NCBI RefSeq assembly: GCF_000384335.2
Contig: NZ_KQ031382.1
Coordinates: 806,001 to 870,000 of the forward strand
DNA length: 64,000 bases
Direction: 5' to 3'
Origin: Hyphomicrobium sp. 99
GTDB taxonomy: Bacteria; Pseudomonadota; Alphaproteobacteria; Rhizobiales; Hyphomicrobiaceae
The number at the start of each line of letters is the position of its first letter. The stretch's first letter is position 1. The notes below the pieces were generated by a model, which was given only the letters and a program-made list of their open reading frames with translations, ran no database searches and was not told the DNA's origin. The translations under genes and the position numbers were made by a program. Shown piece after piece: positions 36,631 to 44,721 of this stretch.

Positions 36631-39021
36631 TCAGCCGCAGCGGGAATAATCGCAATTCGCGCAGGTCCAGCAGCCTTCGATATGTCTCAAAGCCCGCTCT
36701 CCGCATTTGGGGCAAATGCGGGCCGAGGCGAAGGGAGAGACATGCTCCGAGGCGGCGTCCTCTCGTGGCCCCGCATCGGCAGCGATGCGCTGCACAGCTG
36801 CAATGGGCTGGAGTTTTGAATTGATGTCGTCGTCGCGGGTGAGAAACCCGATGTGGATCATGTGCTGCTCGATGACGTCGCCGATGGCCGCCAGCAGGCT
36901 CGGAACGTAACGCCCGCCCATCCACCGGCCACCTTCGGGATCGAACACGGCCTTTAACTCTTCGGCAACGAACGTGACATCGCCCCCGCGGCGGAACACG
37001 GCGCTGATCATACGCGTCAGCGCGACCGTCCAGGCGTAGTGCTCGAGGTTCTTCGTGTTGATGAAGACCTCGAAGGGCCGCCGCCGTCCGTCGCGGACGA
37101 TGTCGTTGATCGTGACGTAAAGCGCATGCGCGCTCGCCGGCCATTTGATCTTGTAGGTTACGCCTTCGAGCGCCGCATCGCGCTCGAGCGGCTTCGTCAT
37201 ATAGACGACATCGCCGGACTTCGCCGGATCTTCGATGGCTCTAACCATCGGTGCGCTTTGAATAGCTGAAATTTCGTCGATCGATCTCGCCCCTTCACCT
37301 GAGGCTTTATCCGCACGCGAGAGAACGGCCCCGGTAATCGCATTGGGCCGATAGGTCGTGCAGCCTTTGAGCCCGAGATCGAAAGCCTCGGCATAAATGT
37401 CTTCGAATTGCTCGAAGGAAATGTTCTCCGGACAATTGATCGTTTTCGAAATGGCGCTGTCGACATAGGGCTGCAGCGCCGCCTGCATCGCGATGTGCTG
37501 GACAGGCGATAGCGTATCGGCAGTGACGAACGCTTCGGGCAGGGGCGCATCTTCTCCCGCCAGCGCGCGAAACTTCTGGTGCGCGTAGTCCTCGACTGTC
37601 TCTTCGGTCGCCGTCTGCCCCTCTCCGAGGACACGGCGTCGATAGACGAAATCGAAAACGGGTTCGATGCCGCTAGAAACGTTGCCAGCCAGAAGCGAGA
37701 TCGTGCCAGTCGGAGCGATTGACGTGATGCAGCCGTTGCGAATGCCATTCGCCGCAATCGCATCACGCACATCGGCATTGAGCCGCAACACGTTCGGACG
37801 CGCTTGGAAAGCCTCCGCATCGTAAAGCGGAAACGCGCCTTTCTCGGCGGCGAGAGCCGCACTCGCCCGATAGGCGGCATTCTGGATCGCAGACATCCAT
37901 TCGGCAGCCTTTTCGCGCGCAGCCGGACTGCCATAGGGGAGGCCGAGAAAAATCAGAGCATCCGCGAGCCCCGTGATGCCGAGACCGATGCGGCGCTTCG
38001 CATGCGCTTCCCGAGCCTGCGCTTCGAGGGGATAGCGCGAGATATCGATGATGTTGTCGAGAAAGCGAACGGCAGTCGCGACGCGCGCTTCGAGCTTTGC
38101 GCGGTCGATCCTGGCCGCAGGCGTAAAGGCATGCTCGAAGAGGCGCGCGAGATTGATCGACCCCAAAAGACAAGCGCCATAGGGAGGAAGCGGCTGCTCC
38201 CCGCACGGGTTGGTCGCCGAGATCGTTTCGCAATATTCGAGATTATTCGCGGCGTTCACCCGGTCGATGAAGATGACGCCGGGCTCCGCGTAATCGTAGG
38301 TCGCGCGCATGATCTTGTCCCAGAGAGCGCGCGCTTCGACAGTCTTGTAAACCTTGCCTTCGAAAACGAGATCCCACGGCGCGCCACGCTTGACGGCATC
38401 CATGAACGCGTCGGTCACCAGAACCGACAGGTTGAAATTCCGCAGCCGCAGCGAATCCGCCTTCGCCGCGATGAACGTCTCGATATCGGGATGATCGCAC
38501 CGAAGCGTCGCCATCATCGCGCCGCGTCTCTGACCCGCCGACATGATCGTCCGGCACATCGCGTCCCAGACGTCCATGAAGCTCACAGGGCCCGATGCGT
38601 CCGCGCCGATGCTTTTGACCGCCGCGCCTTGCGGACGAAGCGTCGAAAAATCATGACCGATGCCGCCGCCGGCCTGCATCGTCAGCGCCGCCTCTTTGAC
38701 GCTTTCGAAAATGCTCGTGAGATCATCCTCGATCCGGCCGAGAACGAAGCAGTTGAAGAGCGTGACGTTCCGGTCGGTCCCGGCCCCCGCAAGGATGCGC
38801 CCCGCCGGCTGAAATCCGAAGTCGGACATCGCGTCGTAAAAGGCGCGGGCCCACGCCTCTTGGCTCCCGGCTTCCTCGACCGACGCCGCAGCCACCGCGA
38901 TGCGCCGGAAGGTATCTTCCAGGGTCTTGTCGGCCGCCACCGTCGACGATCCGGCAAAGCGGTACTTCCGCCGCCAGATAGCGTCCGAAATAGCCGGAAG
39001 ATCTGAAAAAATCGCACTCAT
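36631..39021 (-). CDS. nrdJ: Class II (B12-dependent) ribonucleotide reductase
   Basis: A 796-residue adenosylcobalamin-dependent ribonucleotide reductase that makes deoxyribonucleotides with or without oxygen. Active-site features are NCFVLGRIEDD, the radical/substrate block CGEQPLPPYGACLLGSINL, and APTGTISLLAGN. The redox-active C-terminal tail is rich in Cys (CPKCG, CWTCANC, SRCG). No ATP-cone is present at the N terminus. A consensus sigma-70-like promoter lies 50-80 bases upstream, and its -10 is covered by a perfect alphaproteobacterial LexA box, so DNA-damage induction is predicted. No other nrd gene is in the window. Confidence 0.93.
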   Translation of the reverse strand: MSAIFSDLPAISDAIWRRKYRFAGSSTVAADKTLEDTFRRIAVAAASVEEAGSQEAWARAFYDAMSDFGFQPAGRILAGAGTDRNVTLFNCFVLGRIEDDLTSIFESVKEAALTMQAGGGIGHDFSTLRPQGAAVKSIGADASGPVSFMDVWDAMCRTIMSAGQRRGAMMATLRCDHPDIETFIAAKADSLRLRNFNLSVLVTDAFMDAVKRGAPWDLVFEGKVYKTVEARALWDKIMRATYDYAEPGVIFIDRVNAANNLEYCETISATNPCGEQPLPPYGACLLGSINLARLFEHAFTPAARIDRAKLEARVATAVRFLDNIIDISRYPLEAQAREAHAKRRIGLGITGLADALIFLGLPYGSPAAREKAAEWMSAIQNAAYRASAALAAEKGAFPLYDAEAFQARPNVLRLNADVRDAIAANGIRNGCITSIAPTGTISLLAGNVSSGIEPVFDFVYRRRVLGEGQTATEETVEDYAHQKFRALAGEDAPLPEAFVTADTLSPVQHIAMQAALQPYVDSAISKTINCPENISFEQFEDIYAEAFDLGLKGCTTYRPNAITGAVLSRADKASGEGARSIDEISAIQSAPMVRAIEDPAKSGDVVYMTKPLERDAALEGVTYKIKWPASAHALYVTINDIVRDGRRRPFEVFINTKNLEHYAWTVALTRMISAVFRRGGDVTFVAEELKAVFDPEGGRWMGGRYVPSLLAAIGDVIEQHMIHIGFLTRDDDINSKLQPIAAVQRIAADAGPREDAASEHVSPFASARICPKCGERALRHIEGCWTCANCDYSRCG

Positions 39022-39065
39022 CAGGTGCCCGGAATATGGGTATTAAAAGCTCATTTTCAATTCAT

Positions 39066-39080
39066 GTTCACTATATGTTC
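39066..39080 (-). promoter_or_regulatory. LexA (SOS) box of nrdJ
   Basis: On the reverse strand this reads GAAC-ATATAGT-GAAC, a perfect match to the direct-repeat SOS box GAAC-N7-GAAC (GTTC-N7-GTTC) of alphaproteobacterial LexA. It covers the -10 hexamer of the nrdJ promoter, the position expected for repression. Confidence 0.8.
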
Positions 39081-39098
39081 CAAAAGCTCTTCTGTCAA
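39070..39098 (-). promoter_or_regulatory. nrdJ promoter, -35 TTGACA and -10 TATAGT
   Basis: On the reverse strand a perfect -35 TTGACA (39093-39098) and a -10 TATAGT (39070-39075) are separated by 17 bases. The predicted start of transcription is about 40 bases before the nrdJ ATG. It is the best promoter I can see in the window. Confidence 0.75.
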
Positions 39099-39237
39099 TC
39101 GGGTCGTGTCTCAGTTTGAAAAACGCGGAGACTGATATGGGAATTGCAACACGACCTTCGACGGCACGTCAGAATTGCGGCCGTGATCCGCGCGATAGCG
39201 CCGTTATTTGGGACCGATGTCGGAAACTACCGCAGGG

Positions 39238-39471
39238 CTACGCCAAATGAGATTTCACAACTAGGCGCCAGCGAACAGTGCCTTGATTGGCGGTATGCTG
39301 GTGATGGTTTTGCGGGGGAATGTTCTTCCCTTTCACGAAGGTGGCGCTCACGCCGCAGCCCTCGCATCGATAAATACCAGAATCGGGTGTTAGAGTATTG
39401 GGTTGATGGAGTTGATCGAACTCGGGGCCATCTTGCTGAGCGAGATACTTCTCGTACTTGTAATAAGCCAT
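39238..39471 (-). CDS. Small zinc-ribbon-like protein
   Basis: A 77-residue protein that starts MAYYKYEKYLAQQ and has one CEGC pair (YRCEGCGVSATFVKG). The block NTLTPDSGIYRCEGCG and PPQNHHQHT with a C-terminal TVRWRLVV matches a small conserved family that I recall from proteobacteria (GIYRCEGCG...PPQNHHQH). The Cys pair plus the NHHQH histidines could bind one zinc ion. The ATG at 39471 follows AGGTGAT. Function unknown. It lies between nrdJ, whose promoter is just past its stop, and a transposase remnant. Confidence 0.75.
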   Translation of the reverse strand: MAYYKYEKYLAQQDGPEFDQLHQPNTLTPDSGIYRCEGCGVSATFVKGKNIPPQNHHQHTANQGTVRWRLVVKSHLA

Positions 39472-39505
39472 AGATCACCTGTGCTGCAGTAGCGGAAAAA
39501 TGCAG

Positions 39506-39634
39506 TCATGAAATGACGTGTTTCTTATACGTTTTAGCCCATCCTGGTTTTGGTGCGGCTGCATCCATCAATCCAATGATTTCTTCTGCCGTCAACAGAT
39601 GATCCGTAATCCCCGCAGTTCGCCGGTGCTCCAC
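39506..39634 (-). pseudogene. Probable C-terminal remnant of a transposase
   Basis: A 42-codon frame (GTG start, TGA stop) encodes a coherent peptide: HRRTAGITDHLLTAEEIIGL followed by a Lys-rich end (PKPGWAKTYKK). From memory the A-G-I-T-D-H-x-x-T-x-E-E block resembles the C-terminal tail of IS1-type transposases (TPAMAAGLTDHVWTxEEL). No inverted repeats or catalytic domain remain, so it would be a decayed fragment. A terminator of the upstream secreted-protein gene lies just before it. A genuine small protein is the alternative. Confidence 0.4.
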
Positions 39635-39638
39635 ATGC

Positions 39639-39673
39639 AAAAAAACCGCCAGCCCGGATCAACGGGCAAGCGG
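39639..39673 (-). terminator. Intrinsic terminator of the small secreted protein
   Basis: On the reverse strand a stem (CCGC/GCGG and GCCCG/CGGGC around a six-base loop) is followed directly by seven T residues (A run at 39639-39645). It lies 30 bases after the stop of the secreted-protein gene at 39703. Confidence 0.75.
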
Positions 39674-39702
39674 CCTTATAAACCAGTCGAAAATCTTCGC
39701 CC

Positions 39703-40005
39703 TTAGAGCTTGCAGAGCGTCGCTTCGCCCTTGCACTGCCAGCCGATCGTTCCGGCGCTGCACTTATAGCGGCGCGGACCGAACGAATAGCCGGGCGTGC
39801 CGTTGCCGGAGACCCAGGTGAAATAGATGCTCCAGTCGGTTGCCTGCAGCAGGGCTGCGTCGACCTGGAATTGAGCGAGTTTCTCGGTAAGGGCGACGCC
39901 TTCGGCGGCCTTCTTGAAACAGTCTTTGGCTTCAGCCGGTGCGGCTGCCATGGCAGCGCCAGCGACGGCAAGAACGGCCCACATCGATCGGGCGGCAGTG
40001 CGCAT
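39703..40005 (-). CDS. Small secreted cysteine-containing protein
   Basis: A 100-residue protein with a signal peptide (MRTAARSMWAVLAVAGAAMA, cleavage near AEA-K at residue 26). The mature part has four Cys (DCFKK, YKCSAG, WQCKG, LCKL), which suggests two disulphides, and an amphipathic helix EGVALTEKLAQFQVDAALLQ. I do not recognise a family with a known role. The ATG at 40005 follows ACGGAGAC; upstream in-frame starts would lose the signal peptide. An intrinsic terminator follows. Periplasmic or extracellular location is inferred. Confidence 0.75.
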   Translation of the reverse strand: MRTAARSMWAVLAVAGAAMAAAPAEAKDCFKKAAEGVALTEKLAQFQVDAALLQATDWSIYFTWVSGNGTPGYSFGPRRYKCSAGTIGWQCKGEATLCKL

Positions 40006-40150
40006 TGGGAGTCTCCGTGATTGAAAACGATGAGAACTCGACCGTGCCATATCGAACTGGCGGCCGCGCATCACAAACCATGCGGGGAGGACGATTTCCC
40101 CCGCATTGCGGCATCCGCACATCATGCTTTTCGGGCGGCTGGGGAAAACG

Positions 40151-40963
40151 TCAGCCCGCGTGCGCGCGCCGATAGTCCAGCGCAAGCGGCGGAGGCGAGG
40201 GGCTTCTTGCAGCTTCCTCGATCAATGCCGTGCTCGCCGCCTCGATCGCCGCCTCGATGCGCGAACGAAATTCGGCACGCGGCAATCCGGGCGGCAGCGG
40301 CGGTAGGAACTCGACGACGATCGTTCCGGGATATCGCCAGAGGCTGCGCCGTGGCCAGAAGAGACCCGAGTTCAACGCCAAAGGAACAGTGACGACGCCA
40401 AGCGCCTCATAAAGCGCAACATAACCCGGCTTATAATCGGGAGCAGCGCCCGGCATCGTGCGCGTGCCCTCCGGAAAGATGACAACCTCGCGATTGATGC
40501 TGATGCGCTGCCGCGCATCGCGGATCATCGATTTGAGCGCCGCCGAAGCCTTCTCGCGCTTGACGAGAATGTGCTCGAACTTCACGCAGAACCAGCCGTA
40601 GAACGGGATCCATTTCAGTTCGTCCTTGAGCACGATCGCCGGATCGCGAAAGAGCGAAATGAGGCCGAAGGTGTCCCAAGCCGATTGATGCTTGGAGATG
40701 ACGAGACAACCCGTCTTCGGTAAATTTTCCTGGCCGCGAACTTCGAGCTTCGTCCCGCAGATCATGGCGAGCAGCCAGACGCAGGTTCGCCCGTGCACCT
40801 CGAGCCCCTTCATCGCCCACGGCCGAGGCCCGAGCAGCAGCCACGAGCCGAGCACGAGATAAAGGGCCGTTACGACGTAAAAGACGACGAAATAGATCAG
40901 CGAGCGCGCGATGACCAGCGCGCTAGGCCGGGGCAACTTTCTGTCCATTGAGCTGTCAACCAT
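40151..40963 (-). CDS. 1-acyl-glycerol-3-phosphate acyltransferase (PlsC-like)
   Basis: About 270 residues, with an N-terminal membrane helix (SLIYFVVFYVVTALYLVLGS) and the PlsC acyltransferase core: the H-x4-D box KHQSAWD, the FPEGTR box, and VPLALNSGLFW. It would acylate lysophosphatidic acid at the inner membrane during phospholipid synthesis. The start is uncertain: the ATG at 40963 (with AGAAG upstream) overlaps the 3' end of the ydcF-like gene by 8 bases, and the next ATG at 40948 would not overlap. It is the last gene of the ftsE-ftsX-ydcF-plsC series on this strand. Confidence 0.88.
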   Translation of the reverse strand: MVDSSMDRKLPRPSALVIARSLIYFVVFYVVTALYLVLGSWLLLGPRPWAMKGLEVHGRTCVWLLAMICGTKLEVRGQENLPKTGCLVISKHQSAWDTFGLISLFRDPAIVLKDELKWIPFYGWFCVKFEHILVKREKASAALKSMIRDARQRISINREVVIFPEGTRTMPGAAPDYKPGYVALYEALGVVTVPLALNSGLFWPRRSLWRYPGTIVVEFLPPLPPGLPRAEFRSRIEAAIEAASTALIEEAARSPSPPPLALDYRRAHAG

Positions 40964-41600
40964 CGACGCGCTTCTGCGGCATGATCGCGACCGATTGCCC
41001 GTCATGCCAGTCCATGACGCGCTGCGCGGTCAGGCGCGCGACGGCCGGAAGAAATTTCAGATATTCGGAAAGCAGAACCCTCGTCGTCGCAACGTGAAGC
41101 CACCACGCGGTTTCCGGAAAGCGCTTCGGAGTAACAGCGTAAGGCACCAGCGTGACGCCCGGCATGGCGAGAGCGAGTTCCGCGAGGCTGCGCGGCATGT
41201 GATAGCGCGAAGTCACGATAATGAGCTTCGTGTAGCCGTTCGTATTGGCCCAAGTCCTCGTCTCGTCGGCATTCCCGACCGTATCCAGAGCCTCATATCC
41301 GAGATCGACGCAGCAATTGAAAACCTGATTATCGATTTTGACGATGCGTTGCATCTCTTCGCGGCTGACTTTGCGATTGACGCCGGAGATAAGCATGCGC
41401 TTCGCGCGGCCTTCGCTCATCAGTCTCGCACCGGCCTCGATCCGATTGTCGCCGCCCGTCAGAACCACGATGCCGTCGGCCTTGTCGAGGTCCGCGGCGT
41501 CATCCCGAGTGACCGAAACCGCAAATAGCACGAAGCCAAACGCCAACGCGGCCGCGCCGAGCGCCAGCAAGAAAATCATCGCGTGCGAGAGCTTCTTCAT
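40956..41600 (-). CDS. YdcF/ElyC-family DUF218 protein
   Basis: A 214-residue protein with one N-terminal membrane helix (AMIFLLALGAAALAFGFVLF) and the DUF218 domain: IVVLTGGDNRIEAGARL, RMLISG, DTVGNADETRTW and IIVTSRYHMPRSLAEL. Relatives ElyC and SanA act in envelope integrity, probably on lipid carriers. I recall it between ftsX and plsC in other Hyphomicrobiales, which supports an envelope role. It is downstream of ftsX with a 175-base gap that holds no gene. Confidence 0.88.
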   Translation of the reverse strand: MKKLSHAMIFLLALGAAALAFGFVLFAVSVTRDDAADLDKADGIVVLTGGDNRIEAGARLMSEGRAKRMLISGVNRKVSREEMQRIVKIDNQVFNCCVDLGYEALDTVGNADETRTWANTNGYTKLIIVTSRYHMPRSLAELALAMPGVTLVPYAVTPKRFPETAWWLHVATTRVLLSEYLKFLPAVARLTAQRVMDWHDGQSVAIMPQKRVDG

Positions 41601-41775
41601 TTGCGGGATATGCTGTTCGTGTCGCCTGTCTGCCTGCGGTTCGCCGGCCGAAGTGTAACCGATTTGGACCGCTCACGCAGCCTCCTCGCCGATCCGGCAC
41701 GGCGTTGCCCTACACGAAATCGCGCCGGTTGGCACGCGGCTCGGATCGAGTTTTTTTTAAGCGGTGGCCGATAGG

Positions 41776-42888
41776 TTAGTGCTGCCCATTCAGAATGCGG
41801 TAGACCCCGACGCGGGATGTCACCATGCAGAGCCCAGCTATCGTTACGACGACAAATCCCAGAATAACGTAACCGAGAGCATCGAGCGCGCCCGTACCGA
41901 TCAGCCGCTGCATCTCAACGGCGCTGACGGCGCCCCCTCCCAACAACTCGGTAATGGCTGGCATACAAATGAAAACCAGCATTGCGCAGCTCGCGCCGAC
42001 GATGCCGGCCTTGATCCCGAGCCTTAGGAAATGCTTCTCGAATTCGCGAGAAATGAACTTATCGGTGGCGCCGACGAAATGCAGAACCTCGACGATCTCG
42101 CGGTTCGAGGCCATCGCGCTGCGCGTCGCCGATACGATGATAGCCATTGTCGCTGCGCCGACGAGCACGAGGATCGCAATCCCGCCCAACGCCAGCGATC
42201 GTGTGACAGCCCGGATCTGGGCTTGCCAGCGCCGGTGATCATCGAGCGAAGCGCCTTTGAAATCCCGTCCGAGAGCAGACCCGATTGCTGCGAGATCCGG
42301 TGGATCGGTCCGGTTGACCTCGACGGCGATCAACCGCGGCACGGGGAGCGACTTCAAAGCGTCGGCCGAGCCGAGCCAAGGCTGAAGGAGTTCCGCCGAT
42401 TGATCGAGGTTCAACGCACTGACGTTCGCGATGCCGTGCTGCTTTTTCAGATAGCCAACGACGTCCCCGACCACTTTGTCGATATCGCCGTTTTCTTGCG
42501 GAGTGACCTGAACCGTAACCTCGCTCGCAATGTCGTTGAGCCAGGCATCGGATGATTCCTTGATCATCCAAACCGCGCCGGAGGTGAGGCACGCGAGGAA
42601 GCACATGATGCCGATGACAAGCGTCAGCGATCGGCCGGTGACCGAGCCCGGCGGAACGACCGGAGCCGTCACTTTCATTTTGCGCGCCCGGTCGCGATCA
42701 CGCGCCGGAGGCTTGAGATTGCGTTGCGGATCTTCCGCCGTCACCGTCGGCTCGGCGTCGCCATACTGCGGCGGATAGCCTGCGGTACGCGCCGTCACGC
42801 TTGTCACGGGCTCGTCATAGGGATCGTATCCCGGCAGCGGCATCGCCGGTTCGACACGTCCGGGAAAGCGGCTAGATGATCCGGACAT
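41776..42888 (-). CDS. ftsX: Cell division ABC transporter permease FtsX
   Basis: A 370-residue FtsX, which with FtsE links the divisome to septal peptidoglycan hydrolases. It has a long cytoplasmic N terminus (~95 residues, Pro/Asp-rich then basic RDRDRARKMKV), TM1 (LTLVIGIMCFLACLTSGAVW), the periplasmic domain (~125-210), and three C-terminal helices with the FtsX core ASNREIVEVLHFVGATDKFI. The ATG at 42888 overlaps the ftsE 3' end by 17 bases. The extended N terminus is normal for alphaproteobacteria. Confidence 0.92.
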   Translation of the reverse strand: MSGSSSRFPGRVEPAMPLPGYDPYDEPVTSVTARTAGYPPQYGDAEPTVTAEDPQRNLKPPARDRDRARKMKVTAPVVPPGSVTGRSLTLVIGIMCFLACLTSGAVWMIKESSDAWLNDIASEVTVQVTPQENGDIDKVVGDVVGYLKKQHGIANVSALNLDQSAELLQPWLGSADALKSLPVPRLIAVEVNRTDPPDLAAIGSALGRDFKGASLDDHRRWQAQIRAVTRSLALGGIAILVLVGAATMAIIVSATRSAMASNREIVEVLHFVGATDKFISREFEKHFLRLGIKAGIVGASCAMLVFICMPAITELLGGGAVSAVEMQRLIGTGALDALGYVILGFVVVTIAGLCMVTSRVGVYRILNGQH

Positions 42889-43528
42889 GGCCCTTGTGCA
42901 CCTCAATGCGCGGCGCCTTGAACTGCCGCATCAGCTGATGATCGTGCGTCGCGATCACGACGGAGGTACCCAGTCTGTTCAACTCGACGAACAGCCGGAG
43001 AAGACGCCGGGCCATCTGCGGATCGACGTTCCCCGTCGGCTCGTCGGCGAGCAGGACTTCCGGCTTCCCGATGACCGCCCGCGCGATGGCCGCGCGCTGC
43101 TTCTCGCCGCCCGACAAGACGGAAGGATTAACATACATCCGATCGCCGAGACCAACCCATTGCAATAGGTCCGTCACGTCCTCGCGGTAGTCGGACGGCT
43201 TCTTGCCGACCACCTGCAGAGGAAGCGCGACATTCTCCCAGACCGTCAAATGATCGAGGAGCCTGAAATCCTGAAAGACGATGCCGATGCGTCGCCGCAT
43301 CTGAGCACGCTTCTGCGGCCGGACCTTCGTCACGTCCTCGCCGAACATTCGGATTTCACCGCGGTTCGGATGCAGCGACATGAACATCAGCCGGAGCAGC
43401 GATGACTTCCCCGCCCCGGATTCCCCGTGCAAAAAGTGGAACGAGCCCGGCCGCAGATGGAAGGTCACATCCTGCAGCACCTCGGGCCCTCTGTCGTATT
43501 TCAGTCCGACATTCGTCAAGCGAATCAA
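42872..43528 (-). CDS. ftsE: Cell division ATP-binding protein FtsE
   Basis: A 218-residue ABC ATPase. Walker A is GESGAGKSS, the signature is LSGGEKQRA, Walker B is VLLADEPTGNVD, and the switch His is in IATHDHQLM. KYDRGPEVLQDVTFHL and VFQDFRLLDHLTVWENVALP are FtsE-like. I place the start at a TTG (43526-43528, MIRLTNVGLKY), which gives the family length; an ATG at 43603 would add 25 unrelated residues. It overlaps ftsX, so the pair is coupled. Confidence 0.92.
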   Translation of the reverse strand: MIRLTNVGLKYDRGPEVLQDVTFHLRPGSFHFLHGESGAGKSSLLRLMFMSLHPNRGEIRMFGEDVTKVRPQKRAQMRRRIGIVFQDFRLLDHLTVWENVALPLQVVGKKPSDYREDVTDLLQWVGLGDRMYVNPSVLSGGEKQRAAIARAVIGKPEVLLADEPTGNVDPQMARRLLRLFVELNRLGTSVVIATHDHQLMRQFKAPRIEVHKGHVRII

Positions 43529-43693
43529 GAGGTATTTGCCTTGGCAGTGGATATCCGGAGCACTTTGCGAAGTCCGAAACTTATAGACACGTCGCGGACA
43601 CAATGATCAATCGATTACGATTGTGGCGTGGTCGTGTACACAGGATCCTGAAGGGTCCGCCCCGCCGGTCACCCTGAATGACAGGATGAATAA

Positions 43694-44236
43694 ATGCCCG
43701 ATTCAAATACCAAGCACACAATCGAAACAATATTTTCTGCTGAGGATATTCGCGCCCGTCTCCAGGTCCTTGCTGCCCAAATCGCAGCCAAAGGGCCCCA
43801 GAACCTTCTGGTTGTGCCGGTTCTCAAGGGCAGCTTCGTTTTCGCGGCCGATTTGTTGAGGGCCCTCTTTGAGGCTGGCCTCGCGCCCGAAGTCGATTTC
43901 CTGACGCTCTCGAGCTACCGGAAAAGCCGGGAATCCTCAGGTCAGGTGACGATCCTGCGCGATTTGGATCTCGATGTTCAGCATCGGCACGTCATTTTGA
44001 TCGACGATGTTCTCGATTCCGGCCGTACGCTGGCTTTTGCCAAGGATTTGATTTCGGCCCGGGGCGCGACGCGCATCGAAACGTGCGTATTGCTCGACAA
44101 GAAGGCACCGCGCGCCGTATCGATCGAACCGGACTATTGTGCTTTCGAATGTCCCAACGTCTTTGTCGTCGGCTACGGCATGGACGTTGCGCACCGCTAC
44201 CGGGAGTTGCCTTTCGTAGGTCGCCTCGTCGATTAG
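43694..44236 (+). CDS. hpt: Hypoxanthine phosphoribosyltransferase
   Basis: A 180-residue purine-salvage enzyme converting hypoxanthine or guanine plus PRPP to IMP or GMP. VPVLKGSFVFAADLLRAL, the PRPP loop VILIDDVLDSGRTL and the base-binding KKAPRAVSIEPDYCAFECPN are diagnostic, and GYGMDVAHRYRELPFVG ends the fold. It is divergent from ftsE. A strong hairpin separates it from the CpdR-like receiver downstream. Confidence 0.94.
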   Translation: MPDSNTKHTIETIFSAEDIRARLQVLAAQIAAKGPQNLLVVPVLKGSFVFAADLLRALFEAGLAPEVDFLTLSSYRKSRESSGQVTILRDLDLDVQHRHVILIDDVLDSGRTLAFAKDLISARGATRIETCVLLDKKAPRAVSIEPDYCAFECPNVFVVGYGMDVAHRYRELPFVGRLVD

Positions 44237-44263
44237 GATTTGGAATGCGGGGTTCTTTCCGCG

Positions 44264-44298
44264 CATGACGGCCGGCTCGCGGAACGCGAGTCGTCATG
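44264..44298 (+). repeat. Structured hairpin element, copy A
   Basis: CATGACG (44264-44270), a GCCGG bulge, CTCGCG (44276-44281), a GAA loop, CGCGAG (44285-44290), a single T, and CGTCATG (44292-44298). Both stems are perfect. The same layout recurs at 50124-50164 with different stem sequences, so the shape rather than the sequence is shared. It lies between hpt and the CpdR-like gene, with no T run after it. Confidence 0.65.
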
Positions 44299-44330
44299 TG
44301 CAAGGTAGAAAGAGGGAGGGGGCGGTAACA

Positions 44331-44693
44331 ATGGCGACGATCCTGCTCGCAGACGACGATGCTGCGGTTCGCGACCTCGTCAGGCGGGCGCTGAGCTCCG
44401 ACGGTCATACGGTCCACGTCACGCAGGACGGCGTCGAGGCGCTCGAGCAGCTCGGAGCGAATGGTGTCGCCTTTGAGATCCTGATCACCGATGTGGATAT
44501 GCCCCAGCTTGACGGCATCTCCCTCGCGGAGAAGGCCCTCGTCATGAAGCCGGCGCTCGCGGTGATCTTGATGTCGGGCTTCTCAGATCAGCTTGAGCGC
44601 GCCGCCCGCCTCCGAGCCCGCCGGCTGCTTTCCATCTCGAAGCCCTTCACGCTCGACCAGATCAAGCAGGTCGTCAAAAGCGTGCTCACCTGA
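44331..44693 (+). CDS. cpdR: CpdR-like single-domain response regulator
   Basis: A 120-residue receiver-only protein. The acidic pocket is in LLADDDAAV, the phosphorylated Asp in ITDVDMP, the Thr/Ser in LMSGFSDQ and the Lys in SKPFTLDQI. In alphaproteobacteria CpdR, unphosphorylated, recruits substrates to ClpXP for cell-cycle control. The link to hpt/ftsEX and the overall pattern (DGHTV...DGVEALEQL...SISKPFTL) favour CpdR, but other stand-alone receivers look alike. The ATG at 44331 follows GAGGGAGGGGG. Its 3' end converges on moaA. Confidence 0.75.
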   Translation: MATILLADDDAAVRDLVRRALSSDGHTVHVTQDGVEALEQLGANGVAFEILITDVDMPQLDGISLAEKALVMKPALAVILMSGFSDQLERAARLRARRLLSISKPFTLDQIKQVVKSVLT

Positions 44694-44721
44694 AGGAAAA
44701 GGCTGCTCTGCATGGGCAGCT

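Noticed and set aside
37804..39006. Forward-strand open frame of 400 codons
   Set aside because: Antisense shadow of nrdJ, whose protein motifs are unambiguous.
39022..39237. Cobalamin riboswitch before nrdJ
   Set aside because: The leader between promoter and ATG is only about 40 bases, too short for a B12 riboswitch.
41741..41759. CTCG-GAT-CGAG followed by eight T residues as a terminator
   Set aside because: Only four base pairs, and it points along the forward strand where no gene ends.
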